Positions 12,195-23,963 of a DNA stretch of 64,000 nucleotides are shown here, one piece after another (the first letter of the stretch is position 1; every line of letters starts with the position of its first letter). The stretch lies in contig NC_091931.1 of assembly GCF_041260155.1 (NCBI RefSeq), forward strand, positions 29,477,041 through 29,541,040. Reading direction: 5' to 3'. This DNA is from Ptychodera flava. Lineage: Eukaryota; Hemichordata; Enteropneusta; Ptychoderidae. Position numbers and translations under genes: made by a program. The notes below the pieces were generated by a model. That model ran no database searches, was not told where the DNA came from, and saw nothing but the letters and a program-made list of their open reading frames with translations.

Positions 12195-13019
12195 ATTTCC
12201 TCTTTTAACAACTTCTTCGAAATTGAAAGGCCAAAAAATGGTTTGCTCATAGTCCCCGAGATAGTTACTCAAGGGTCTGTTTGCTGCTTTGATAATGGTT
12301 TGTTCACTGATTATGCCAATTTTGACACACACAAAGCTTACATTTGGTTCATTTCGATGAATTCATTAAGAAGTCGCTTGAAACAAACCATTACGCATCA
12401 CTCATATTTTACCAATTGAAAGCTGTTACAAAATAGGGCTTGTTATATCAGTCTCCGACTTCGTTGAAAAAGTGCGCAAGTACTGCAACAGGTTAGACGG
12501 TATTACACCTTGTGGCGTTTCAAGAAGACCCAGTACAGCAGGTTAGACAAACTCATTATAGGTATCCCTTTGAAGAAAGGTCCGCCAGGCGTGGGAAAAG
12601 CTAACTTCAGAGTCTTAGGTCATTAATTCTCGCCTGCCACTTGGAAAGCCCGGGTTCGATTCCAGACACTTTGATAAGGACATGATGTTGGAAATAGACC
12701 TATAGCTGTGAAATATCCTATTCGCTGATGTCGTTGGCTTCTAAATCAGTCTTATACAACTTGCTGGACCAATTGTATTTCCTTCTTAGTTTGTAGAACG
12801 ACCGCGAGTTATTCAAAATCAATGGTGCAAAACTGCATGTTTTAACAGAGTCTGTCAACTATTTCATGAACAACCTCTTCAAGTTCTTGCGTGGATGTAT
12901 GTCCTTGTTGTACTGAGTGATATAAGGTGAAGATGGTTGCGCAGGCAATCTTCTTTCAAAAGTTGACATTTTTTCTGTTATTTACTGGCTGAAAAAGAGA
13001 TTATGGTAACCCAACTTGT
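12195..13019. other. Spacer with tRNA-Gly scrap; no gene
   Basis: Nothing coding is seen. At 12624-12670 there is a 3'-half tRNA-Gly relic (ATTCTCGCCTGCCAC, then CCCGGGTTCGATTCCAGAC) with a disrupted anticodon stem and no acceptor or D arm. It looks like a decayed partial copy of the neighbouring tRNA gene. Confidence 0.6.
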
Positions 13020-14400
13020 TATTGATATCATTGATCTGACCTAACCTGACCTGACTTGACCTGACGTGACCTCTAGGTGCTGACTTTACTGTCGGTATTC
13101 ATGCACCTTAGTTATCCTAAGTCACGTGTGCTTGAAGAGTAACCTCCTCTGAGAGGTCGTTACAACAGCTTGGTGTTTTCTATAATTTATTACTGTAGTG
13201 TTACTGTTGCACCCTTTCAATGACTATTATCTGCGGTTGTTGCCCTGGTATAGACCACCACTGTTTGGCGAAAAGTGATGTATTACTGTCAAACACTAAA
13301 ATTGGGGAGGGGCGCCGCAAAGGTATCTGTCACATAGGCAAACAGGCAAAGTAAATAATACTACGAATTGCACACGCATGCCCAGTCTTTTCATGTCACA
13401 TTTCTTTTCCACCAGGTAATTAATCATGAAACACCGCCATAAAAACACCTGGTACGCTCAATGATCTATGTCTTGAAGGATCCGACACAGTAGGCAGCTT
13501 ACTGGAGTGCGGGAAATGCGCTGTCTCGGTGCTTTGCAGGCGAAATTTGTCTTTCGACAGCCCTATAGACCTCTTTTTGTGTGTCTTTCTGAAAAGCGGA
13601 GGAAAGTCCATGGAAGAAACTGTCTACTCTGAAAGTAGAGTTACCGCACAAGCCAAGTGACAGGCTGAGTGAGAAACTTCACGAATGCCAGCTGTACTTG
13701 ACAGCATAGGCAATCATGTCCACTCTCGCAGATGTCACAAACCATCGTCTAATAAGAATTCACCTTCAAGATCTCCAGAGTCAATTGGAGTAAGACCCTT
13801 TCTGAATAACGGAGAAGCGGGTCACCAAAACTGCCATGAACTACCTTGAAATATCACAAACAGCGTATTGGTAACGATTCGGCTAATATTTAACGAAGGG
13901 AAATTAATGTGGATCATAAGCTTCATGACAACAGAAAAACCGAGTATGTCAGCCGGATGTCGCTACACTTTGATGTAATTTCTGCAGAAGAAATCATATA
14001 TCATAAAACCGAACATTTTGACATTTTCAAATAAAAAAGGAGGAAGTATTTGAAATTCCTCTGTATTGACAGTTTGCTAGTTCACTACCTTGATGAATAT
14101 TCATATATATTCAGAAACCTATTGTGCACATACGTTAAGTGTACAGGCAAAGATGAAGATTTAGTAGATATTGACAGCATTTCGCATAAATCAAAATAAG
14201 TTATGAAATCATCAGGTTTAGCGAGAGAATACAAAGTTATAAGCCCACCAGGATAATCGTTTGAGTTTGAAACAGATGTTCTTTTTTTCCCGGGTATCTT
14301 AACTCCCGCCAATTTACACATGATTTCGAAAGTCTCAAAATAATATTAATGTAAACTACGCGCTTGCGCATACTTCTACGATGTTGACCAATGACCATGC
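13020..14400. other. Duplication block 2, upstream part; no gene
   Basis: Collinear with 2030-2926 and then with sequence approaching the gene 1 promoter (see the block 1 entry for shared segments). It lacks the CR1 LINE and most of the G-rich element found in block 1. No coding sequence is recognised; the minus-strand ORFs at 13420-13611 and 14085-14321 have no domain and no conserved partner. Confidence 0.55.
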
Positions 14401-14430
14401 CTTGATGAAATTATTCCGGCGACAATGGAA

Positions 14431-14523
14431 AGGAATTATTTGTTTCGCATGCAAAAATAAACTATGATTTCGTGACGTCACTGTTTCTTCAGTCTGACAG
14501 GCGACTCAGAGTTCCATATATAG
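14431..14523 (+). promoter_or_regulatory. LRR gene 2 promoter (CRE, TATA)
   Basis: GTTTCGCATGC (near 14441), a perfect CRE palindrome TGACGTCA (14473-14480) and a TATA box CATATATAG (14515-14523) occur in the same order as in the gene 1 promoter. The CRE suggests control by CREB/ATF-family factors; this is inferred from the motif only. Confidence 0.62.
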
Positions 14524-14544
14524 AGGCAACACGCGTGAGTCATT

Positions 14545-14732
14545 TTGTACTGACGTGCTGCGAGACGCATTTACTAGGTCAACTGCCGAGACCAGAAACG
14601 TTGGAAGTTTCAAACGAACGGTGGAATTTTGTCTCTGAACAGACATATTGTGATTCTTGTGACCCTGTTTTGGTCGCTTTAGGGTTTCATTTTGAGTCCG
14701 TTCCATTCAGGAAAGACTGGCATATACAACAG
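14545..14732 (+). other. LRR gene 2 non-coding exon 1 (predicted)
   Basis: A transcribed segment is inferred between the TATA box and the donor ATACAACAG followed by GTAAGTAACTG (intron from 14733). A long open frame (14472-14840) crosses the donor and the TATA box and has no counterpart in the paralogous exon of gene 1, so it is not read as coding. Confidence 0.5.
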
Positions 14733-15229
14733 GTAAGTAACTGCAATACGGCGGTGCCAATTTTCGTAAATGGCGCTTCTTTACAAATCACAGGTAAAAT
14801 CACCAGCACAATATTTTACCAACCTCAGCTAAGGTGTTAGAGTGTTTCGAGAGTGCACGTTGGGCAGACAGAGGCTACAGAGTGATTATACGGGACATTC
14901 TCATTCGCTCGGCAAAACATTGCCGATTCCCGCCGACAAAATTAGTAGGTGGAGGGACTGTAGTCTGCCATTTCCTCGTTCGTTGCCAATAAAACGACAA
15001 CATGGCGTCGTTAATATTTTACAGCGTTCGACGAAATTAAGGCTTTGTCACTTCGACCTAATTTGAAAAACAAACTATGTGTTCCACACATTCAACAATG
15101 CAGGTAGATCAAATTTTGAACAACACTTGCCCGTATAAAGACGAAACTGATAATATCCATTTTCTTTATCTTTTGTGTGAATACAGTTATAGGCTGAAAT
15201 ACGCTACCTCAAGAAAGAAATAATGCTAA

Positions 15230-15480
15230 CGTCATGATGATAACATCAAAACCTGGGAACGGTTACGGTGAAATGCACCTCGGGACAGATATTTGGACTC
15301 TGAAATTTTTTACCATGCGTTGCTGATATGCTGCTTCTATGGATCGACTTTAACTCCATAGAGTTAACAAAAGAATAGCAGCCATTTTGAATTTTACAAA
15401 TAAATTAATTTTAGGCGATTTGTTTCCTTAATTATACCAATCATTTTGCGAGACGACCCTTGATTTTTTTTTCTTGATTT
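15230..15480 (+). repeat. Dispersed GGCCATTTTGAAT repeat, copy 2
   Basis: Diverged copy. Landmarks are CCTCGGGACAGATATTTGGACTC, TCCATAGAGTTAACA, GCAGCCATTTTGAATTT and GACCCTTGATTTTT. It sits at the same intronic place as the partial copy in gene 1. Confidence 0.6.
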
Positions 15481-16589
15481 TAAAAGAAAAAGATTGCAAA
15501 ATGTCTAAATTTTTAGGTTTCGAGGCGTTTACTATCTCGGGAAGCACCGTTCATCACAGTATAAGAACTGAAGAATCACAACAATCCACAACAAATCCCT
15601 GGTCAGCCATTTTAGGAATATTTGCAACTTTCATTTTACGCAACTTCAACGTTTATGGTACTTGACTCCCTATGAATGCCGCCGTTCAGTGTTGTGGGGA
15701 ATAGCATATCGATAAGTGCTAAAACCAAATAGTCACGGTGTCGTGCAGATCTTGTAAATTTTACAGTCCGATTTACTAAGTTTATCTCCGTTTTTTAGAT
15801 TAATATTTAACGTTTCTGCGTACATCCGTCAACTGTACTAGCACAATGAGGTTCTCTTCCTATAGTTTCCAAGTGTTAGAACTTGTTTTTGTTTAATCAT
15901 AAAATCATGATGGCGTTTCTGATATGCCTGAATTTCAGCCAGGTTTCGACGTTTCTGTATGCGTAGTTTTCAATCTGTTTTGAAGTTAGTGACAGTGGAT
16001 CCGGAAAAAAATACATCAAAAGTCCGTCGAACTTATTGCGACACGCATCAAGCAAAGAATGACGTCACTGTGAAGGTGTGCCGGGAGGTAATCAATCCAT
16101 GATGACCTGTGCAAAATGGGTCTACATGAAATATGAGTATTTATTTCACAAACAAACAAAATCCAACTCAACTGTTCTATACTGACCCGGACCGCGCAGG
16201 CGGAAAAATTGACATTTCCCTAGGGGCCCGACAAATTGTCTCAGTCGACCTCCACACGATGTCGCCCTTTTCACGGCGTTCACTCTGGTTAATACCGGAT
16301 AAGAAAATTTGAAAGGGAAATGTTCCCTGACGTGGTACACTGGCACATTTAATGTTCCACGCGTTCACTCACTTATCGGGTTACACTTAGCAAACTTAAA
16401 GGTATACAGTCACCTGTAATCTAAATACGTCCATATGTGATGGTCAAAGGGGCGTTCCTTGGTATTCAAAATGCCCATTTGAGGGCGCTCTTTTTAAAAA
16501 GCGGCCACCCGCTCAAAATCTATGATTGGTTAGATTTTTTCTTTCCATGGTAACTGTGGCAAATTTGGAACATGTGACTGTAAGCTTAT

Positions 16590-16920
16590 ATCTCCAACTT
16601 AGGTAGAATGCGCCTCGGAGAAAGATATTTGGACTGTCAGGTTTTTTAAAATTGTTCTGTTCTACCACTTGTAGGGCCTCATTTTAAAGCTCTTGGTGTA
16701 AGAAACACACTCACCGTCTAAGTTATTCGAAAACCGAAAATTTTATTTTTCCTCATAGAAAAACCATTTTGAATTTCAGATATCGGTAAATGTCATGTTA
16801 ATTATTTCCTTAGCTAGTGCACAACTTTGGACGGTGACCCCTGGTTTTTATTCTTGATTGGAAGTTTCATTGAGGAAAGTTATATGGCCACAAAATATGT
16901 CTCTTTGATGCATCTTACCC
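16590..16920 (+). repeat. Dispersed GGCCATTTTGAAT repeat, copy 3
   Basis: Landmarks in order: GGTAGAATGCGCCTCGG, CTACCACTTGTAGGG, TTTTAAAGCTCTTGGTGTA, CCATTTTGAATTTCAGAT, GGTGACCCCTGGTTTTTATT. About 330 bp. Terminal repeats were not found. Confidence 0.7.
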
Positions 16921-18020
16921 AATTTTCTCACTGAAAAATAGTTCCTCTGCTATCTCTCACCTTTCTGTCGCTCACAAACGCTCACTTCTACGGCTCAGTG
17001 AGAGCAAGCGTAGATGGCGTGTCCGAACTAGCCCAGTGAGCAGTTGTTGCGAACTGCCAATAACTTCGGAAAGTTACACGGTCGTCGGCCCTTTGCATGT
17101 AACAGCGCCAGAAATAATGCATACCACGTGACCGTAAATTAACGAATCATGACACGGAGTTTGGACGAGGTCTGTTACAATCATTATTGTTCTATGATTC
17201 TACATCTTGAAAAACTGAAGCAGATTTGTTTTCAGTGAAAATATGATTTACAAATCGATAAAAAGAAATACCTTTCAGCTTGTAATGGCAGAGCATAGGT
17301 CAAGCTTCCTTTGTTATAGGTACAAAACTAGAATTGTAGGAAAAACGGCCAGGAGTACCCCGGATCGCTAATTGCCAATTCAAATTTTATCCAGACCACA
17401 TTTAAAACCTAAATGAATAGCAAGTTTCCAAAACGAAAGTATATGAATGCCTTGCTTGGCATGCTACACACAAGATCTGATATAATGTCAGTGAAATATG
17501 TTTGTTTGTTCATACATGAAATTCAAGCCAAACTAGTCCTCCAATTAATGCTGCGTACTTTTCTTACCGTTAATATATATAGAATACTTCATATATCACA
17601 TGTTAACAATCAGTTTCAACATTAGTTTTTTTTTCACATATTCAGGGTACAAACTCACACATAATATCACCGTATATTAACAAAATTGACAGTTTACCCA
17701 TCTATCATTCTTGTTGGCAACTGGTATCGTTATCATGTAGACTGAAAATTGTATTTTTTGAAATCACACCATCGTAAATAACTCCATCATATAAACTAAA
17801 CTCCTTGCAAATTTTATAGATTATTTAATTACCTCTTCATTCATCATTGATACACACCACATACTAATCATAAGTGCAGATGGCGGGTATTTTACAAGGC
17901 AAAGATACCCACCATGTATAAATGTTACGTTCTGTATAACTGATGCCTTTTGCTATAATGGCCATTAACTTGTGCAGCCCACGTAGTACCAAGAGGGGTT
18001 AATGTACAAAAACTGCATAC

Positions 18021-18295
<275 letters not shown>

Positions 18296-18331
18296 AAATT
18301 CACGTTCTTTCTCTTTTTACTGTACAGCACC

Positions 18332-19986
18332 ATGAACTTGTCGTCGTGGATCATCTCCCTTTTCATTATCCTCCCGGCGATTTTCTGCAGCGTTGATGCA
18401 GTCTGTCCTGCTATTGTAACTGCAGCGTTCCATTGGTAGTAGACTGCTCGTCCACAGCCCAGCAAGCTATCCCTAAGGACATCGACACCGACACCGAGAC
18501 ACTTTACCTGCATAATAATAGTATAACGAGATTGAAAGCCAACTCTTTTGTCAGCCTAACAAACCTAACCAAACTGCGGCTTGACTCTAATCTTATTGAA
18601 ACCATCGACGACGATGCCTTCAACGGAACAGAGGTTTTGGAAAATCTGAACTTGGCTGATAACAAAATGGCCTCTCTCAATAGAACCATGTTCGATGGCC
18701 TCCTAGCGATCACATCTCTCGATGTAGCTCACAACAAGTTATCTTCCATCGATGACTTTACCTTTGAAAACATGACTTTTTTAACGACACTACACCTTAA
18801 CAACAATTCAATCGTAAATATGACAGCGAACACTTTTAAAGGAATAGACAGCCTTGAGAAATTGCACCTCCATTATAACAAAATAAACGAATTAAAGGAA
18901 GATACATTCAGCGATCTACAAAATTTGGCATCCCTTCGGTTGGACGTCAACAGCATCGCATCAATCGAGAAGAAAGCATTCAACGGTCTGAACTCCCTAA
19001 CTTCATTGAAATTATCAAGCAACGACCTAACACAGGTGAATGGCGATATGTTAGAAGGCGTTGAGCAATTGAAGGGACTTGAAATTGACAGAAATTGGAT
19101 CTCTACTATTGTGGATAACGCTTTCACTAAAACCCCCCAGCTCACCAATCTTGCTCTGAATCTTAATAACATGAGTGAGATCAGTTCGGCATTTTGGACC
19201 GGACTGGGCAAGCTACAAAAACTTGACCTCAGCTATAATCGTTTAAAAGAAGTAAAAGTGGATTCTTTCAAAGGACTGATAAACATGGAACACTTGCTGC
19301 TTGATTCAAACGGAATGCAAAGCATAGAGGAAGGTGCCTTCAATGGACTCGCCGATCTGGCTTATCTACAAGTGTCTTTTAATGAACTTACTGAGGTAAC
19401 GACGGACATGCTGACCGGATTGGGAAATATTGTACTCCTAGACCTCTCCGGCAATAACCTGACCACTCTCCAGGAAAGTTTGTTTGCAGAATGCTGTGGA
19501 AACATGACAAATCTGCTGATTTACAACAACCAAATAGAAATACTGGATCCCAAATGGTTCCTCGGCCTATATGATATAAATAAAATCGACCTGCACACCA
19601 ACAAGCTTCGCACCGTTCCCGGTGAGATCTTCGATCTTCTACCCAGCCTTTACTACTTCATCGTGTCGGGAAATCCACTCCAGTGCGACTGCGGCATGCT
19701 TGAATACAGGGCGTGGTCCGGCTGCAACAATCCCAACATACAAACGAAATGCTACGGCCCTGACCAATACAAGGACAAATTCATTGAGGATATTCCCCTG
19801 AGGGAGTTCAGTGACATGTGCTCCTCGAGCTGCCAATCCGGGAATACAATTTCTACTATAGCTTGGATCGCGATCGTTGCTGGCAGCGTCTTCTTCGGTG
19901 TCGTGGCAACAATAGGCATCGGTTTCATCAGACGCAGAATGAAGTCAAATCGTGGAGAAGAAGACAGGGAGAATATGATATCATAA
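18332..19986 (+). pseudogene. LRR transmembrane receptor 2 (long), frameshifted
   Basis: Closest relative of gene 1. The ATG follows the acceptor TGTACAG by four bases and opens a signal peptide (MNLSSWIISLFIILPAIF...VDA) that reaches CPA. There a single base is missing near 18412 relative to genes 1 and 3, which breaks the LRRNT. The remaining frame (18433-19986, 517 codons) is open: LRRNT remainder, about 16 LRRs, the AECCGN pair, LRRCT (LQCDCGMLEYRAW...C...C), TM helix (WIAIVAGSVFFGVVATIGIG) and an 18-residue tail. Total length is 1655 bases, one short of 552 codons. Either a recent pseudogene or an assembly error; the rest shows no other damage, which favours very recent loss or error. 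Confidence 0.85.
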
Positions 19987-20980
19987 AGTACGTGAATGTT
20001 CCGCTAAAGAAAGCGCGATGATATTCGATAATTCGACGTGGCAATTTTAAAATGCACGCAGGTCATTAATATAGTAAGAACACTCTTTTAGTGTTTCTAC
20101 TGAACTGAGTTTCTGTCGGGATCTGTGACGGAATCTGAAAACAGGGACAGAATGTGAAACTGCGAACAAAATCTAGCTATCACTTGCTATTCAGATAACC
20201 CACAACTTGTAAATATCGATCACTCGCATTGGCCTAGTTTAAGCACTTATTTCGTAGCTTTTATATTACTGTCACAAATCGTTTCGAACAGAATGCAATA
20301 TTTTATGTGATCTGTAAATCGTACAGCTTCGTTGAAAAGACCAATGTATGGAACGCTTTACCTGTAACATATTATTTTACTTCATCCGCTGGTAATCTAA
20401 AGAGTATTTTCTGTGGTTTTTAGTTTTAAGTGCTTGTTTTCTGGTTATGGCCTTGTTTAAGCACTTATTTTCTAGCTTTCACATCAGTGTCACAAATCGT
20501 GTCGAATTTTCAAATTTCACATCATCACAGCATATTAATAGAGTACTGAAGGAAACGCATAAGGCTTATTGAGAGAATACGACATTTTGTATAATCCACA
20601 AACCTTACAGCTTCGTTGACAAGACAAATCACATTGAAAAGCTCTGACTGTGATATGTCATTCTATTTCATCCTCTGGTAACCTTAAGAGTACTTGCCTT
20701 GGTTGTTTGTGTTTCTGTGGATTTCAGTTTAAGAAATTATTTTCTGGTTTTGATGCCTTTTATATAACTTTTACGACATCAGAGTCTGAAATAAGTGTAT
20801 TTCTAAGTCTCGACGTGATTACAACGCTTTCAGTTTTTTTATTCATATTCAGATTTCCTACAAATATTGCAGTGTTAGCGATTGTAACACAAGCTTATAG
20901 TGAATATTACGACCCAATATGTTATGATAGGTAGAGATAATGAACTCGATCAAATGCGCAGACCTTGAGCAGGGAAACGC
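19987..20980. other. LRR gene 2 3' flank; no gene
   Basis: Collinear in places with the gene 1 flank. It contains a short internal duplication: AAGCACTTATTTC with GTCACAAATCGT occurs near 20242 and again near 20460, and TACAGCTTCGTTGA near 20323 and 20606. The ORF 20650-20934 is hydrophobic but unconserved and is not called. Confidence 0.5.
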
Positions 20981-20989
20981 ATTTCAAGT

Positions 20990-21360
20990 GACTGGATGCG
21001 CCCATATTGAAGGTAGAACGCCCCTCGGGGACAGATATTCGAACTCTCAACTTTTACAATTCTTTACTGATCTACCACTTGTGGGGACTCAATTTAAAGC
21101 TCTTGGTGTAAAACAACTTTTTACCGGCTTAGTTTTTCGAAAATCGAAAATTTACTTTATCTTAATTGAGTTAACACAGGGATGGCGGCCATTTTGAATT
21201 TCAAATATTGGTAAATCTTGGATGATTTGTTTCTCTAGTACCAAAATTTGCACGGCGACCCCCCTATTTTTATTCTTGATTAGTAAGGGAATGGTTGAAA
21301 GTTTCATTAAGGAAAGTTTGAGCAAAAGTTTAAGTCTTTCACTTTCGAGGTGCATGACAA
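20990..21360 (+). repeat. Dispersed GGCCATTTTGAAT repeat, copy 4
   Basis: The most complete copy: GGTAGAACGCCCCTCGGGG, TTTACTGATCTACCACTTG, AAAGCTCTTGGTGTAAAAC, TTCGAAAATCGAAAATTT, ATGGCGGCCATTTTGAATTT, CACGGCGACCCCC, then GCAAAAGTTTAAGTCTTTCA. The ORFs in it are repeat-derived. Confidence 0.75.
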
Positions 21361-21479
21361 TTCCTGCAATAATATTAAAGTTTACATACTACCATGGCAA
21401 TTCCTGCAATAATATTATAGCTTACATACTCAGAAAGATCTGATGAGTTTTAAATGAAGTAAGTAGAAACTGAACGGAA

Positions 21480-21833
21480 AAATTCACAGATTATCGACTG
21501 ACCAACCCGTAAGTCTGAATGCAGGAGCAAAAAAAAGATTTGCTTTACTCGTTCATCTTCAATCGTGAATCCACTTTGTCTGCTAAACCGCATTGAATTC
21601 TCTTTCGATTTGATAATAACACGAATTTCAAGTACTCGTATCTAAGACAACTCACGGTTGTTGTGGTTGTTTGAGATTTGCTACAGGTGAGAATGACTAA
21701 CTTGTTAGTGTAGTTTTAGTTATTTTATGAAATGCAAACTTTAAAACTTTACTTGAAGAATTGTTTTTTTTATATTTATCGGCTTAAACGGTTAACAATT
21801 CCGCTGTTAGCAGTTCAAAGTGTCAGGAGCTTA
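21480..21833. other. End of duplication block 2; no gene
   Basis: AT-rich sequence with faint collinearity to 11000-11300 (a TTTACTCGTTCATCTTCA-like segment and an ACTTTACTTGAAGAATT-like segment). Nothing coding is seen. Confidence 0.4.
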
Positions 21834-22800
21834 TGGGACCAGATATGAACTGAAAATGCTCACGTGTTTCATTATATATTGCAGTTATGTGTAAATTTGA
21901 ACCTTTGCCATTGAAAGTGTTATGATCAACATAATGAATAATATTCACCAGAGATTAACTCTATAGGTCATCAAGTATTCAAATATGCAATTCGCTGAAA
22001 TAGAAATAATCAATTTCTTTGGCTGCTGTCATTGTATCACCACTTTATATAGCAAGTGTAATTGCCTTTGGTCAAGTCCTTCAAACAATATATTCCAAAC
22101 TTTGAAAGCTCAATAGATATGCAAAATATAAATTAGCTGATATGAAAATGCGAAATGACTTCCATTATAGGTATAACCTGGTATAATTATCAATGTACAT
22201 AGCATGTTTTGCCAACTTTGATCAAATAAATCCAAGAATATATCCCTAATTAGGAAAGTTCATTAAATACACAAATTAGGAATTGGCTGAAGCAAAATGC
22301 TTAATGCTTTTCAAGAATGTTAGCCTACATCATAGTATCTTTAATGTACATAGCAAGTTTCATCGATTTTGGTCATGTAAATTCAATTATATATCCCTAA
22401 TTTCAAAAGTTCATTAAATATGCACATTTGGAGTTAGATGAATGAAAAATGCTTGATGACTTTCAATAACGTCGTATCATAGTATCTCTAATGTACATAA
22501 CAAGTTTCGTAAACTTTGGTTCAGTCAATACAGATAAATACCCCTGATTATGAAAGTTCATTAAATGTGCAAATAAGGAATTGGCTGAAGTGGTCCAGTC
22601 AATTCAGATAAATATCCCTAATTAGGAAAGTTCATAAAATATGCAAATTAGGAATTGGCTGAAGTAAAATTGCTTAATGAATTTCAAGAATGTTTTATTA
22701 TATTATTTTCAATATATGTAGCAAGATTCATCAATTTTGGTCAAGTCAATTCAGATATATATCTCTAATTAGGAAATTTCATTCAATATGCAAATAAGGA
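21834..22800 (-). repeat. 146-bp repeat element, inverted second copy
   Basis: The reverse complement of the element at the start of the window: the unique end (GACCAGATATGAACTGAAAA, 21838) leads into tandem units with TTCATTAAATATGCAAATTAGG and AATTGGCTGAAGT blocks up to about 22800. Copies 1 and 2 face each other and flank the two-gene duplication block. Confidence 0.75.
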
Positions 22801-22839
22801 ATTGGCTAAAGAAAAAATGCAAATTTAGTTTGAATATAA

Positions 22840-22910
22840 ATTCTCCAGCGGATTCGAACTCATTACAACGTATGGCACCCAGTCTAGCAACACAGTCAAA
22901 ACCGCCTGAC
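22840..22910 (-). repeat. Possible tRNA-derived SINE head
   Basis: On the minus strand the segment reads GGCGGTTTTGACTG...GAGTTCGAATCCGCTGG. The second part matches a B-box/T-arm and the spacing is tRNA-like, but the stems pair poorly and no clear A-box is seen. Most likely a tRNA-related SINE fragment or old tRNA pseudogene. Confidence 0.3.
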
Positions 22911-23377
22911 GGAATCCTCATCCTTAAAAAAATGAGTGGTTCAATGACCGAGCGAAGTTGTTACAATTTTTCTGACTGTAACACGTCACAGGCTAGAACC
23001 ACCTCAATCTCCGTACAGAGATTGCAGCGCGGTAATTCTGCACTGAAACAGGGCAGAGATCGTTTTTTTAAACGTGCTTCTAGTTTCTGGTATTTTTCTA
23101 CCTAATGATGTTCGTTTTAGCCATAATCTTGAGATTTTTAAAATGTTTTATTAGAGATAATATAGACAAAAAGAACTTTTGTTGTCTTCGAATCTTTTAA
23201 GCTTTGTGGTTTTTAACATTTTTTTTGCCTTTAAATTATTGATATTTAACCATCTTGTTTGACTTCGTGTATTTAATCAGGATTTTGTGGGAGATTACTT
23301 ATTGAGTAATTCTAACTCGATTTGAGCTTGTACATGGGTAATACTTTATTGTGATAATATGATATATATATATATAT
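22911..23377. other. Non-coding spacer up to the LTR element
   Basis: T-rich sequence with no recognisable gene. It ends in a short TA microsatellite (23361-23377) into which the LTR element inserted. Confidence 0.5.
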
Positions 23378-23942
23378 TGTTATGTAGGTCATTTCCCCAC
23401 ACTCATCATGACCTGAGTTCAATTAGTCTAGAACATTCTCAAGGTCACTGCCCTTGATGACCTCACAACCTTGAATTCAATTAGTCATGTTTGGAATGTT
23501 CTGGAAAGTTGATTAATTGTGTAAGGGAGATAATTTTAGAACAGTAATTAGCATGTCAATAAAAGTTCTAGATTGTTCTTATATGCCTTTATAAAAGGGA
23601 CGTGCTCAGCTTCCAGTCAGACTTTTGGGATCGTGTCTCTTGTGTGTTACTAAACTCCAGCAGTAGTCATTCTCAAGACTTTTCAAGACCTTCACTGCCA
23701 ACGCTGGATTTATACTGTGGACTTTGTGCAGCTTCAAGCCTGCAAGGACTGTTCATTCATCCAACTGACTGTTACAACTCTGAGACTGGAGCTTTGCCGT
23801 CCCAGCTGAGATAAGTAGTCTGTACACTTTTAAAGCTTGTACTCTATCCCTAACTTAGCAATTAGTTTTATTTTCGTAATAAATTTTGTTTAAACGTTAA
23901 CTGCTGAGTTCACCCTTTTGTTCGTTTTCTCTGTACGTAACA
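23378..23942 (+). repeat. 5' LTR
   Basis: 565 bp, beginning TGTTATGTAGG and ending TACGTAACA. The ends form the inverted pair TGTTA/TAACA. A TTATAAAAGGG-type promoter box lies near 23588. Confidence 0.93.
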
Positions 23943-23946
23943 AAAT

Positions 23947-23963
23947 TGGGGGCTCGTCCGGGA
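23947..23963 (+). other. Primer binding site, tRNA-Pro type
   Basis: TGGGGGCTCGTCCGGGA lies four bases after the LTR. It matches the tRNA-Pro primer binding site known from murine leukaemia virus over these 17 positions. It indicates which host tRNA primed minus-strand synthesis when the element was active. Confidence 0.85.

Noticed and set aside
12042-12419. Open frame across the tRNA-Gly gene
   Set aside because: The sequence is fully explained by the tRNA; similar frames recur at other tRNA copies for the same reason.
14472-14840. 122-codon open frame
   Set aside because: It spans the TATA box, predicted first exon and splice donor, and is not conserved in the paralogous region of gene 1.
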